From Helicobacteraceae bacterium (GTDB lineage Bacteria; Campylobacterota; Campylobacteria; Campylobacterales; Sulfurimonadaceae): a stretch of 32,437 nt of DNA. Within the stretch, counting starts at the first letter, position 1; every line of letters starts with the position of its first letter. The notes under the pieces are model-generated. The model did no database searches. It was not told the origin of the DNA and saw only the letters and a list, made by a program, of their open reading frames with translations. Below are positions 7,002 through 15,596 of the stretch, piece after piece. The stretch is taken from assembly GCA_027859195.1 (NCBI GenBank), contig JAQIBF010000134.1, forward strand, positions 1 through 32,437, written 5' to 3'. The position numbers and the translations under genes were made by a program.

Positions 7002-8934
7002 AAAAAGACGTTCGCTCTCGACTAAGATCGTTCTGTCGGTCGCATCTGTCTTCCTCCTGATCTTCTTTGCGCTCTTTATAGCATTTGATAAAATAAACAA
7101 AAGTGCACTATACACTGCCGAAAAAGAGAAAGCTGAAATGATTGCCGAGACAGTCGCGCCCATATTGGCTGTTGAAATCTACCTTGCACGTAAACAACAC
7201 CTTTTATCCATAGCCAGTCAGGTCACTGCCAACCCAAATATACTCTCCTTTCTCCTTGAACAAAATGGCGAGATCATTATTGACCAGAAAAATTTGAAAG
7301 CCGAACAGAGCAATACCGATGAGAACTTTAATGTCGAAACAGAGTTGATCCACCCCGTCACCCTCAAGCCCATTGCAGTGCTTCATCTCTCCTATTCCAG
7401 TGCCCACTACCACAATCTAACAGCGCAATATAGAGATGTTTTGCTCATAACGCTTGGTGCACTCAGTCTCCTGATCCTCATCTTCTCTTTCTATCTTCGT
7501 CATCTGCTTACACCTCTCAAAAACATCGCTTTAAAACTCCGAAACTTCACCCCTGGTCAGGAGCTTTTGCTGCCATCTTCTAATCAGAATGATGAGATCG
7601 GGAATATCGCGGCGGCTCTAGAAGAGATGAACATACGAATCACAGACTATGCCCACCAACAGGAGGACACAGCCCATATTTTGGAACAGGAAGTTGAAAA
7701 AAAGACTGCTCTACTGAGCCATCAACTCTATACTGACACACTCACCGGATATCCGAACCGTGTCCAGTTGATGAATGACATCAATCAACTGCGTGACGGC
7801 ATCCTCATCCTTGTCAATATCGACGAATTCCAGCAGATAAATGACTTTTATGGGCATATCGCCGGAGACCATGTTCTTAATCAACTGGCCGAAGCACTAA
7901 AATACCTCAGCCGAAGCAGTGAGAAAAATATGATGGTTTATAGACTTTCAGGTGACGAGTTTGCACTCTTTACAACAAGTCCAATGGGCTATCACAGTTT
8001 AGAGTTATTTATACAAGAGCTCAACACCTATATTGAAGCACTGCCAATCTATTACGAAGAAGCCAAGATCAACATCCGGATCACTCTGGGAGCATCGATG
8101 GACATCAAAAATGGAATGGAGAAAGCCGATATGGCTCTCAAAACTGCCCGTATCAATCAAAAACCATTTATGATCTATGACGGAAATCTCAATATTGAAC
8201 ATCAGTACGAGCAGAACATGTTATGGATACAAAGGCTGACAATGGCGATCTTCGAAGATCGGATCGTCCCTTATTACCAACCGATTTTCGACAATCAGAC
8301 CGGTGCCGTGAGCAGTTATGAATGTCTGATCCGTCTGATTGAAAAAGATGGTAATGTGTTGACACCGTTTCACTTTCTGGATATCTCTAAAAAAGCCCGG
8401 CTTTATACTCGTCTGACAAGTATCATGGTCGAAAAAAGCTGCCGCCATTTTACTGACAAAAGCGATCACTTTTCCATCAATCTTTCCGTAGATGACATTA
8501 TTGACAGCGATACTGTCGCCTTTATCAAAAATCAGATCAAGTTCTACAATGTCGAAAATCAGATTATTTTCGAGATCCTTGAATCTGTCGGCATCGAAGA
8601 CTATCCGGAGATACTCAAGTTCATCGAGGAGATGAAGTCGCTAGGCTGACAGTTTGCAATCGATGACTTTGGGTCAGGCTATTCTAATTTCGAGCATCTG
8701 TTGAAGCTTCAGATCGACTATATCAAGATCGATGGCAGTCTTATCCGAAATCTCCATACAGACCCGAATGCGACATCGATCATTCAGGCCATTGTCTATT
8801 TTGCCCACACGCGAAATCTAACTTGTATTGCCGAGTTCGTCCACAATGTAGAAGTCTATGAAATCGTCAAAGAGCTGGGTATCGAACGTTCGCAAGGTTT
8901 CTATCTTGGTGAACCTCGACCCGACACGCTATAG
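6991..8934 (+). pseudogene. Membrane GGDEF-EAL protein interrupted by an in-frame TGA
   Basis: One frame encodes 646 residues but has a TGA at codon 553 (8647-8649). N-terminal order: TM1 (12-32), periplasmic domain (33-148), TM2 (149-172), HAMP (173-222), then GGDEF with NIDEFQQINDFYGHIAGD (277-293) and SGDEF (320-324). No RxxD inhibitory site is seen. The EAL domain starts near 423 with YECL (the EAL motif as ECL, 444-446), NLSV and FEILES. After the TGA the same frame gives QFAIDDFGSGYSNF, YIKIDGSL, AEFVHN and GFYLGEP, the rest of a good EAL domain. The stop sits where the family often has Cys or Val (G-C-Q-F-A-I-D-D). Termination gives a 552-aa protein with cyclase but no working phosphodiesterase. 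ATG 6991 was chosen over a TTG just before it. It overlaps the YfiR-like gene and probably receives its signal. Confidence 0.85.
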
Positions 8935-8966
8935 GGTCTTTACTGCGGCACCTCAGCGATAGTTAT

Positions 8967-9845
8967 TTACACTCTTTTCTGACCTAAGCTATTTTTGCCC
9001 ATCATAACTGTTTTTCCCACTATAAGAACAATGGCTCCGATGACCACGCCTGTCACCAATTCAGCCAAAATAGCTGGCATAAAATGTAAAAGATCATGAA
9101 TCTGATGGACATTGTGGACAAAGATACCGCCTGCAACAAGCAGCATCGCCAATGTTCCGATGACCGTCAAGAACTTTATGACCTTAGGAAGCGCAACAAC
9201 GAGTATCTCACCAATAGCTTTTACGGGCTTCTTTTTATTGTCAGCCATCTCGATCAACGCAAATCCCATATCATCCATCCGTACCAAGAGTGCGACAAAA
9301 CCATACACGCCGATAGTCGCTAGCACTGCCACAAAAGTTACGACTATGATCTGTATAGGCAGTGCCTTTTCTACAACAGTTCCCAAGGCGATGATAATGA
9401 TCTCGATTGATAGAATAAAGTCCGTCAGAATGGCTGACCTTATCTTTGTTGCTTCTACCGTCAGTATCTCTTCTTCAGAAAGAGTGCGTTGTTCTTCTTT
9501 GGCATGCGGATGTGGAACGAAATATTCATAGATCTTTTCGGCCCCTTCAAAGGCCAGATAAAGGCCGCCTAACATTAGAATAGGCACAATGATCCAGGGG
9601 ACGAATGAACTCAGTAAAAAAGCGATCGGCAAGATGATCATCTTATTTCGAAATGAGCCTTTGGTGATGGCCCATAAAACAGGAAGCTCTCTCGAAGAGG
9701 CAAATCCTGACGACTTTTCAGCACCGACAGCAAGGTCATCACCCAAAACACCTGCCGTTTTTTTGGTGGCGATCTTGCTCATTGCCGCAGCATCATCCAA
9801 GAGTGCTGCTATGTCGTCAAATACGGCGAAAAAACCTGCTGCCAT
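8967..9845 (-). CDS. DUF808 family inner-membrane protein (YedI-like)
   Basis: The protein (292 aa) starts MAAGFFAVFDDIAALLDD followed by MSKIATKKTAGVLGDDLAV, the family hallmark of DUF808 proteins such as E. coli YedI. After the amphipathic start come about six membrane segments, including IILPIAFLLSSFVPWIIVPIL, FILSIEIIIIALGTVV and the last pair ending IVLIVGKTVMMG. A charged cytoplasmic loop with EYFVPHPHAKEEQ sits after the second segment. The function of the family is unknown. The ATG at 9845 follows AGAAGGAA at good spacing. A longer frame starting 12 codons upstream lacks such a site. It converges with the GGDEF-EAL gene, leaving 32 bases between. Confidence 0.9.
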   Translation of the reverse strand: MAAGFFAVFDDIAALLDDAAAMSKIATKKTAGVLGDDLAVGAEKSSGFASSRELPVLWAITKGSFRNKMIILPIAFLLSSFVPWIIVPILMLGGLYLAFEGAEKIYEYFVPHPHAKEEQRTLSEEEILTVEATKIRSAILTDFILSIEIIIIALGTVVEKALPIQIIVVTFVAVLATIGVYGFVALLVRMDDMGFALIEMADNKKKPVKAIGEILVVALPKVIKFLTVIGTLAMLLVAGGIFVHNVHQIHDLLHFMPAILAELVTGVVIGAIVLIVGKTVMMGKNSLGQKRV

Positions 9846-10083
9846 AGTATTCCTTCTGTTTAATTGTTTACTAAAAGGCATCTCTAAAAACCCTAGCCAA
9901 AGTTAAGGCGAAAAGAGACAATGTGGAGTAAAGGAGGATGGCACGTAATGCAGACCCACCTTTATCTACTAAATTCTTCCCTGCTGAGCTATACTTTGTC
10001 TCCTCTTCTCCAGCCATTGAAAACCCATAAATCATTCGAAAAGATACGTCAGAATCTTCTACTATAGCCCTCCGAAAAACGGC

Positions 10084-10794
10084 TCAATATTTGAGGTGAA
10101 ACATCTTCCGATAGGCAGTTTCGAGGTCAACAGAGCGTTCCTTGTAGTCGATAAGATCGCCAATCTCAACAATGACCTGTTGCTGTTGCTGCGGTCTCTT
10201 TTTTAAACCAGCTTCCAGAGTTTCGTTTGCATTTGTCCTGATGTAGATCGGCAAAATGGGAAGCCTGTTCTTTACGGCGATAATACGAGCGCCCTCTTTG
10301 AATTCCGACAGATCGCTCGTCCCTTTGTTGCGGGTTCCCTCGGGAAAAAGAAAGATGGAATTTCCCTCATCGATACCTGCTTTGATCTCTTTAAAAAATC
10401 CGCTCATCTGCTTGGTTTCTCTGTCCAGAAGAACAGTGCCTCCATTTCTAGTAAAAACGCCGAAGAAGAAGGAGTTATAGAGCTCTTTTTTCGATACCCA
10501 GAGGCCGAAGATATCTGTATCTTTGAAGGCAGCCTCGATGATCAGCGGATCGATGATGCTGCGGTGATTTGTTATAAGAAGGAACCGTCCATCTTTCGGC
10601 AGTTTTTCACCCCCTTTGACGACAACACTGATGTTAAGAGCAGAGAGGAGCTTTTGGGCATACTCCAGCCGAAGCTTTTTTTTCTCTGCACCAGAGCGTG
10701 CCTTTTTAAGTTTCAGACCATAGACATTTGTCAGGAAGGTGGCATAAAGCGCCATTTTAATGCGATTGAAGTATGCAAGAGGATGAATCTGCAA
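10084..10794 (-). CDS. 1-acyl-sn-glycerol-3-phosphate acyltransferase (PlsC family)
   Basis: The protein (236 aa) carries the LPLAT signature: NHRSIIDP with the His77-x4-Asp82 catalytic pair, GTVLLDRE as block II, and FLFPEGTRNKG (FPEGTR, 150-155) for glycerol-phosphate binding, followed by the IPILPIYI strand. These enzymes move an acyl chain from acyl-ACP or acyl-CoA to lysophosphatidic acid at the inner membrane to make phosphatidic acid. There is a basic amphipathic N-terminus but no strong transmembrane helix. The start is taken as TTG with AAAGG eight bases upstream; an ATG 13 codons inside is the alternative. Many Campylobacterota have several PlsC-like proteins, so the exact acceptor is uncertain. 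Confidence 0.9.
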   Translation of the reverse strand: MQIHPLAYFNRIKMALYATFLTNVYGLKLKKARSGAEKKKLRLEYAQKLLSALNISVVVKGGEKLPKDGRFLLITNHRSIIDPLIIEAAFKDTDIFGLWVSKKELYNSFFFGVFTRNGGTVLLDRETKQMSGFFKEIKAGIDEGNSIFLFPEGTRNKGTSDLSEFKEGARIIAVKNRLPILPIYIRTNANETLEAGLKKRPQQQQQVIVEIGDLIDYKERSVDLETAYRKMFHLKY

Positions 10795-10863
10795 GATACG
10801 AGCCTTTAAACAATATTTGAAGATACAATCTTACCTAATACGTCAAGTATTAAATATTAATTT

Positions 10864-11820
10864 TTAGCTTTTTATCTTCCAGCGCTCTTCTCGCCATTTT
10901 CGCTGCATCTCTTTCGTCAAAAAGGTCCAGGCAATGACCCGGCTCACTTTTTGTCCCTGTTTCATCTCTATGGTTTGAACTTCTACAGGGTTCAGCAGCT
11001 GCAGTGCTTTGTAAATCGTCGGTAGATTCTCTTTTTTAGAGACAAGCGTTGTAAACCAAAAGACTTTTTTACCCTGCACCACACTCTGTCTGATCATCTT
11101 TTTGATAAAGGCGACTTCACCACCCGGGCACCAAAGCTCATTGGCCTGCCCTCCAAAGTTCAGGGTGCTGTTTCTACTCTTATTTTTAGTAAGATTACGG
11201 TTTTTACGTTGGTTCCCTGCGCTTGCATCCTCTTCTGAACGATGAAAAGGCGGATTGCAAAGGGTAAAGTCAAAACGGTCATTCTTGCCGATGATTCCGG
11301 TAAAGATGTTCTCCGGATTCATCTGTTCTCTGATCTCTATTTTTCCTTTTAAAGTCTCATTGTTCGCCACCAATGACATCGCAGACTTTATAGAGACCTG
11401 GTCAATGTCAGAACCTATAAACTTCCAGCCATAAACAGTGCTGCCGACGATAGGGTAGATGCAGTTTGCCCCAACGCCGACATCAAGACCTATGATTTTC
11501 TCGCCGCTTGGAATTGTGCCGCTGTTAGATGCCGCCAACAGGTCTGCCACATAGTGAATGTAGTCAGCCCGTCCCGGTATAGGAGGGCACAGATAATGTT
11601 TAGGAATATTCCACTGTTTGATCTTGTAAAAATACGAAAGTAACGCCTTGTTCAAAACAAGGACCGCTTCGGGGTCGGCAAAGTCGATAGAGAGGTCGCC
11701 GTACTTGTTCTCATGTACGAATGCGGCAAGTTTCGGCTCACGCTGTACAAGAGCATTAAAGTCATAACGATCATTGTGAAGGTTGCGCGGGTGCAGACCT
11801 TTGTCTGTTTTTTTAGACAT
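10864..11820 (-). CDS. rlmF: 23S rRNA (adenine(1618)-N6)-methyltransferase RlmF
   Basis: The protein (318 aa) follows E. coli RlmF (YbiN) along its whole length. LHPRNLHNDRYDF opens the domain. Then come IDFADPEAVLVLNKALL and LCPPIPGRADYIHY. The SAM-binding loop is DVGVGANCIYP (about 113-122), the catalytic motif CNPPFH (188-193), with LNFGGQANELWCPGGEV and FIKKMI after it. It transfers a methyl group from S-adenosylmethionine to N6 of A1618 in 23S rRNA. The start is set at ATG 11820, with a purine-rich AAAGAGAG upstream and the family's start near it; a longer frame adds 18 unlikely residues. It is divergent from the 113-aa gene across 154 bases. Confidence 0.93.
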   Translation of the reverse strand: MSKKTDKGLHPRNLHNDRYDFNALVQREPKLAAFVHENKYGDLSIDFADPEAVLVLNKALLSYFYKIKQWNIPKHYLCPPIPGRADYIHYVADLLAASNSGTIPSGEKIIGLDVGVGANCIYPIVGSTVYGWKFIGSDIDQVSIKSAMSLVANNETLKGKIEIREQMNPENIFTGIIGKNDRFDFTLCNPPFHRSEEDASAGNQRKNRNLTKNKSRNSTLNFGGQANELWCPGGEVAFIKKMIRQSVVQGKKVFWFTTLVSKKENLPTIYKALQLLNPVEVQTIEMKQGQKVSRVIAWTFLTKEMQRKWREERWKIKS

Positions 11821-11899
11821 AACTCTCTTTATCAGGGCATAGCTGAAAGCCCATAGTTTTTTTGTATTATACAAAGAAATGGGCCATCACTGCTATTTT

Positions 11900-11938
11900 C
11901 ATCTTTGCTATACTTTTGCTATGTTTCAGCAGTATAAT
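11900..11938 (+). promoter_or_regulatory. Promoter region of the 113-aa gene with phased AT motifs
   Basis: TATAAT lies at 11933-11938, 37 bases before the ATG. Upstream, TTTGCTAT occurs twice about 11 bases apart, one helical turn. This resembles the periodic AT-rich stretches that replace the -35 box in epsilonproteobacterial housekeeping promoters. Confidence 0.5.
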
Positions 11939-11974
11939 AAGAAACGGAACAATTTCAGGGGTTAAAGGAATAAA

Positions 11975-12316
11975 ATGTCAATTATAGAAATATTTACCGA
12001 TCATGTTGTTAATCGCAAAAGTCTTAAAGACTATGTTGAGATCAGAAAAGGGCTTCAGGAGCGCGGTGAATTCAACGACAAGAAGCTGATACAAGCCGAA
12101 GAGACGCTGCAGTGTCTCAAAAAAATAGACCCAGAGACCTATGAAAAGATGTATCAAATACTTAACGACATCTTTAAACGCGACACCGGCGATACCGTGG
12201 AGTACCCTATCAACTTCGTTCGCGAAGTCCTTCGTATCGGCCAAAACGGTATGAGCGCCAAGAATGTTTGTGAAGAGTACCGACGGAGTCTTGAACACTC
12301 TTTCCACGGTGAATGA
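11975..12316 (+). CDS. Hypothetical helical protein, 113 aa
   Basis: The product is not recognised. The gene has a strong ribosome binding site (AAAGGA, 5 bases before the ATG) and a TATAAT upstream. The protein is soluble, without signal peptide or membrane segment. It is predicted mostly helical: SLKDYVEIRKGLQERGEF, AEETLQCLKKIDPETYEKMY and FVREVLRIGQNGMSAKNVCE. It has two Cys residues (in LQCL and NVCEE), too few for a cluster. The last third, with GMSAKNVCEEYRRSLEH, could be a small helical adaptor region. The hrpB start lies 73 bases downstream with its own promoter, so the two need not be co-expressed. Confidence 0.7.
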   Translation: MSIIEIFTDHVVNRKSLKDYVEIRKGLQERGEFNDKKLIQAEETLQCLKKIDPETYEKMYQILNDIFKRDTGDTVEYPINFVREVLRIGQNGMSAKNVCEEYRRSLEHSFHGE

Positions 12317-12354
12317 CAAAGAGTCACCAAGCGCTGTACTAACGACTATACTCC

Positions 12355-12384
12355 AGTACCGGCTACTTCGGTACTCGCTATAAT
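12355..12384 (+). promoter_or_regulatory. hrpB promoter with palindrome, apparently leaderless
   Basis: AGTACCG (12355-12361) and CGGTACT (12369-12375) form a perfect 7-bp inverted repeat with a 7-base loop. Three bases later comes TATAAT (12379-12384), and the ATG of hrpB starts 6 bases after that. Transcription from this -10 would begin at or next to the A of the ATG. No ribosome binding site is visible. The palindrome lies over the -35 region and could be an operator. Confidence 0.55.
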
Positions 12385-12389
12385 ACGAC

Positions 12390-14912
12390 ATGCAAAACCT
12401 ACCCATCCACCACGTCATACCGCAGATCATCACTGCCTTGCTGAGTGCCAACCGTCTTGTGCTGCAAGCGCCTCCCGGTGCCGGTAAGACAACGGCTGTT
12501 CCTATTGCGCTGCTCGGTGAACAGTGGGTGGGCAAAAAGCAGATCATCATGCTCGAACCCCGCCGATTGGCTGCCCGTAACGCTGCCGCACGTATGGCGG
12601 AGCTCTTAGGTGAGAAGGTCGGTGAAACGGTCGGGTACCAGATACGGGCTGACCGATGTATCGGACATAAGACAAAAATCATTGTCGTCACCGAAGGTAT
12701 TTTGACCCGCATGCTGCAGAGTGACCCCGCGCTTGAACACGTAGCACTGCTCATCTTCGATGAGTTTCATGAGCGTAACCTTCACGGTGATCTTGCTTTA
12801 GCGCTGAGCCTTCAGTCTCAGGAACTTCTACGTAATGACCTGAAACTGTTAGTTATGTCCGCAACGCTCAACACCGACACTATTTCTACCCTGCTCGACA
12901 GTGCGCCTGTCATCACCAGTGAAGGACGTAGTTTTTCGGTAGAGAACATCTACCTCGACGCAAAAACACCCCACCCTACACCGATGCAAATCACTGCAGT
13001 CGTCTCTAAAACTGTCACTGACGCACTGCGCAGCGACCCCGGCAGCATCCTGCTCTTTTTACCGGGGGTCAAAGAGATCAGACATGTCGAATCAACCTTG
13101 CTCAAAACATTCAAAGAGGAGAACATTGTCATCGCCCCGCTGTATGGGGAGATGAGCAAACAGGCACAAGACGCTGCTATCAGACCTGCCAAAAACGGTG
13201 TCCGAAAAATCGTCCTTGCCACCAACATCGCCGAGTCGAGTTTGACCATCGAAGGGATCACCATTGTCATCGACGCCGGGTTGCAGCGGGTATCTACGTT
13301 TAACAGCGGCTCGGGTATGAACCGTCTGCACACGGTCGCCATCTCTCAAGATGCAGCAACACAACGCAGCGGCCGTGCGGGGCGTTTGAGCCCGGGAAAA
13401 TGTTACCGCCTCTGGCACGAGCACCGGCAGCTTGCACGGCACAGTGCCCCGGAGATACGGACAAGCGACCTCACGCCGATGATGCTTGAACTCGCGAATT
13501 GGGGTGTGGTCGATGTCGATGAACTGCGTTGGCTTGACCTCCCTGCCGCCTCAGCCGTAGAACATGCGCAGCTCCTGCTTAAGGAGCTCGGAGCATTAAA
13601 AGGTACCGTAATCACCAAGCATGGCAAGGCAATGCTTGCCTTGGGAACCCACCCACGTCTAGCACATATGATGCTTAAAGCTTCCAATATAGGGCTCGGC
13701 AAAACCGCCTGTCTGATCGCCGCACTGCTCAGTGAAAAAGATATCTTCACCGGAAGTGACAGACAATCTGCCGACCTTTCACAACGTGTGACTGCCTTGC
13801 AAGAACGCCACTCAGGTAAACATATTGACAAAAGTGCCAGCCAACGTGTATTGACAACCGCTTCTGGCTTTTTGCAAAAGCTCAACACAGCTAGCTCTAC
13901 GAAAAAGAGCAGCGTTGACATGGTCGGGGTCTTACTCGGGTTTGCCTACCCTGACCGTATTGCCAAATGCCGTGATATAAAAAATAGCCGATATCTGCTA
14001 AGTGGCGGAAAAGGTGCCAAACTGACTATAGAAGATTCACTCTTCGGTGAGCCGTTTCTAGTCATTGCCGACCTCGACGTTGCGCAAACCGATGCCCGTA
14101 TTTACAGTGCAGCGACTGTTAGTGCAGCACAGATAGAAGAGTATTTCAGTGCGCTTATAAGCAAAGAGCGTCTTACCAGATGGAAGGATGAAACAGCGCG
14201 TGTTGAAGCCAGAGAGGTCACCAAACTTGGCGCAATAATTCTTGATGAAAAACCTGTCCAAAATATTGACAAAACTGATGTCGCCATGGCGCTGATCGGT
14301 GCGATTAAAGAGAAGGGACTGGATGCTTTAACCTGGTCAAAAGAGGGGCTTGGACTCCGTCAAAGAGTTCAATTTCTGAACTATAGTAAAGAGAAAGCCC
14401 TCCATGCTGGTAACATTATTGATACACTGCCGGACGTAAGTGACAAATGGCTGCTTGATCATATTGAGATATGGCTGCTGCCCCATTTGGACGGGGTAAG
14501 GAGTTTTAAGGCATGCCAAAAACTCAACACTTACCCTATGCTCTTAAGTATGCTTTCATGGGAGCAGCAACAGCATATTTACACGCTTGCACCACCAAAA
14601 ATAAAAGTACCAAGCGGCTCCAGTATCTTCCTGAACTACGAAAACCCCGCCTCGCCAGTTCTTGCGGTACGACTACAAGAGCTGTTCGGAATGGTGGATA
14701 CACCGCTGCTCATCAATGGAACCGTACCCATAACCGTTGAGCTCCTCTCTCCGGCACACCGTCCGATGCAAGTCACTAAAGACCTGAAAAGCTTTTGGGA
14801 GAACACCTACGAAGAGGTGAAAAAAGAGCTTCGAGGAAAGTACAAAAAGCACTATTGGCCTGACGATCCATACACAGCCCAGGCTACGAGTAAAACCAAG
14901 AAAAACATGTGA
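12390..14912 (+). CDS. hrpB: ATP-dependent helicase HrpB (DEAH/RHA family)
   Basis: The protein (840 aa) has the normal length and order of HrpB. Walker A is APPGAGKTT (27-35). Then LEPRRLAARNAAARMA (motif Ia), VTEGILTRMLQ and the Walker B DEFHER (124-129). SATLN is motif III. The second RecA domain has ATNIAESSLTIEGI (motif V) and TQRSGRAGRLSPGKCYRLW (motif VI). A helicase-associated domain and the HrpB-specific C-terminus follow (RYLLSGGKGAKL, VPITVELLSPAHRPMQVTKDL, WPDDPYTAQAT). It hydrolyses ATP and probably remodels RNA; the physiological substrate of HrpB is not established. There is no Shine-Dalgarno before the ATG, and the -10 lies 6 bases upstream, suggesting a leaderless mRNA. Confidence 0.93.
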   Translation: MQNLPIHHVIPQIITALLSANRLVLQAPPGAGKTTAVPIALLGEQWVGKKQIIMLEPRRLAARNAAARMAELLGEKVGETVGYQIRADRCIGHKTKIIVVTEGILTRMLQSDPALEHVALLIFDEFHERNLHGDLALALSLQSQELLRNDLKLLVMSATLNTDTISTLLDSAPVITSEGRSFSVENIYLDAKTPHPTPMQITAVVSKTVTDALRSDPGSILLFLPGVKEIRHVESTLLKTFKEENIVIAPLYGEMSKQAQDAAIRPAKNGVRKIVLATNIAESSLTIEGITIVIDAGLQRVSTFNSGSGMNRLHTVAISQDAATQRSGRAGRLSPGKCYRLWHEHRQLARHSAPEIRTSDLTPMMLELANWGVVDVDELRWLDLPAASAVEHAQLLLKELGALKGTVITKHGKAMLALGTHPRLAHMMLKASNIGLGKTACLIAALLSEKDIFTGSDRQSADLSQRVTALQERHSGKHIDKSASQRVLTTASGFLQKLNTASSTKKSSVDMVGVLLGFAYPDRIAKCRDIKNSRYLLSGGKGAKLTIEDSLFGEPFLVIADLDVAQTDARIYSAATVSAAQIEEYFSALISKERLTRWKDETARVEAREVTKLGAIILDEKPVQNIDKTDVAMALIGAIKEKGLDALTWSKEGLGLRQRVQFLNYSKEKALHAGNIIDTLPDVSDKWLLDHIEIWLLPHLDGVRSFKACQKLNTYPMLLSMLSWEQQQHIYTLAPPKIKVPSGSSIFLNYENPASPVLAVRLQELFGMVDTPLLINGTVPITVELLSPAHRPMQVTKDLKSFWENTYEEVKKELRGKYKKHYWPDDPYTAQATSKTKKNM

Positions 14913-14990
14913 CCCCGTTCTAACCTGCTCAGCGATAACTTCTATCCCAGTAAATTAACTTTCTTTAAAAAGAGTTAAGTTCCATTTTGG

Positions 14991-15112
14991 TATAATCACG
15001 CGTTCCTTACTCTTTGTGCAAAAGCATTAAGTTTAAGCATATGACTGAATAGCAAGATCATCTTAACTATTCTCGATCCATAAGGGACCAAAACCAAAAG
15101 GAGAAATACTCT
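14991..15112 (+). promoter_or_regulatory. rpsF promoter and long 5' leader
   Basis: TATAAT at 14991-14996 would start transcription near 15003, giving a leader of about 110 bases before the rpsF ATG. An imperfect hairpin is possible between AGTTTAAG (about 15029) and CTTAACT (about 15063). AAAGGAG stands before the ATG. rpsF operons in many bacteria carry an S6:S18-binding leader for autoregulation. Its typical CCG bulge was not identified here, so that role is inferred from gene order only. Confidence 0.5.
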
Positions 15113-15580
15113 ATGAGACATTACGAAAACCTTGTAATCGTTAAACCGACATTAACTGAAGAAGAGACAAAAGCTTCAATCGCAGCTATCGAAGAAGTGC
15201 TTACTTCAAACGGTGCTGAAATTATTGCACGTGACGCAATGGGGACTAAAAAACTAGCTTACCCTATCGCTAAAAATGAGCGTGGTTATTTCCATGTTGT
15301 TTATTACACAATGGCACCTTCATCAATTGCTGAAGTTGAGCGTCGTTTCCGTATCAACGAAGATCTTCTTCGTTTCCTTACGATCAAATACGATTCAAAA
15401 CGCGAAGTAACTGCTTGGAATGGCCTTGTTGCTAAAACTGAAAAGAAAGCAGCAGCTAAAATTGCAGCAGCTACAGCAGCAACTGAAACTCCAGTAGTTG
15501 AAGAAGCTCCGGCAGTAGAAACTCCAGTTGTTGAAACTCCAGTAGCTGAAGCAGAAACAAAAGCTCCGACAGCTGAATAA
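15113..15580 (+). CDS. rpsF: 30S ribosomal protein S6
   Basis: The protein (155 aa) begins MRHYENLVIVKPTLTEEE, the standard S6 opening, followed by GTKKLAYPIAKNERGYF and VERRFRINEDLLRFLTIKYD. S6 sits on the 30S platform next to S18 and helps assembly. The core ends near residue 105. A low-complexity tail of about 45 residues rich in Ala, Thr, Glu, Pro and Val follows, with repeats of ETPVVE. The tail is longer than in the usual 95-135-residue S6. The gene starts the rpsF-ssb-rpsR operon and is preceded by a strong AAAGGAG. High use of frequent codons fits strong expression. Confidence 0.98.
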   Translation: MRHYENLVIVKPTLTEEETKASIAAIEEVLTSNGAEIIARDAMGTKKLAYPIAKNERGYFHVVYYTMAPSSIAEVERRFRINEDLLRFLTIKYDSKREVTAWNGLVAKTEKKAAAKIAAATAATETPVVEEAPAVETPVVETPVAEAETKAPTAE

Positions 15581-15596
15581 GTAAAGGAAAACCCAT

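Noticed and set aside
8650-8690. SECIS element for selenocysteine at the TGA
   Set aside because: The only hairpin has a 4-bp stem formed by conserved DDFGSG codons and does not resemble a good bacterial SECIS; kept only as a remote option.
8701-8934. Separate small gene for an EAL fragment
   Set aside because: It is the in-frame continuation of the GGDEF-EAL gene after the TGA, with no own start signals.
9846-10083. Hidden gene or RNA between the DUF808 and plsC genes
   Set aside because: No frame with start signals and no strong hairpin was seen in these 238 bases.
11978-12754. Antisense frame of 258 codons over the 113-aa gene and the hrpB start
   Set aside because: Crosses two well-supported genes and their promoter, with low-complexity translation.
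13403-13921. Long antisense frame inside hrpB
   Set aside because: Shadow of the strongly coding hrpB frame; translation is rich in Ser, Cys and Arg and has no domain.
14991-15112. Firm annotation of an S6:S18 autoregulatory RNA
   Set aside because: Position and length fit, but the conserved bulged CCG motif could not be found by eye, so only a leader is recorded.
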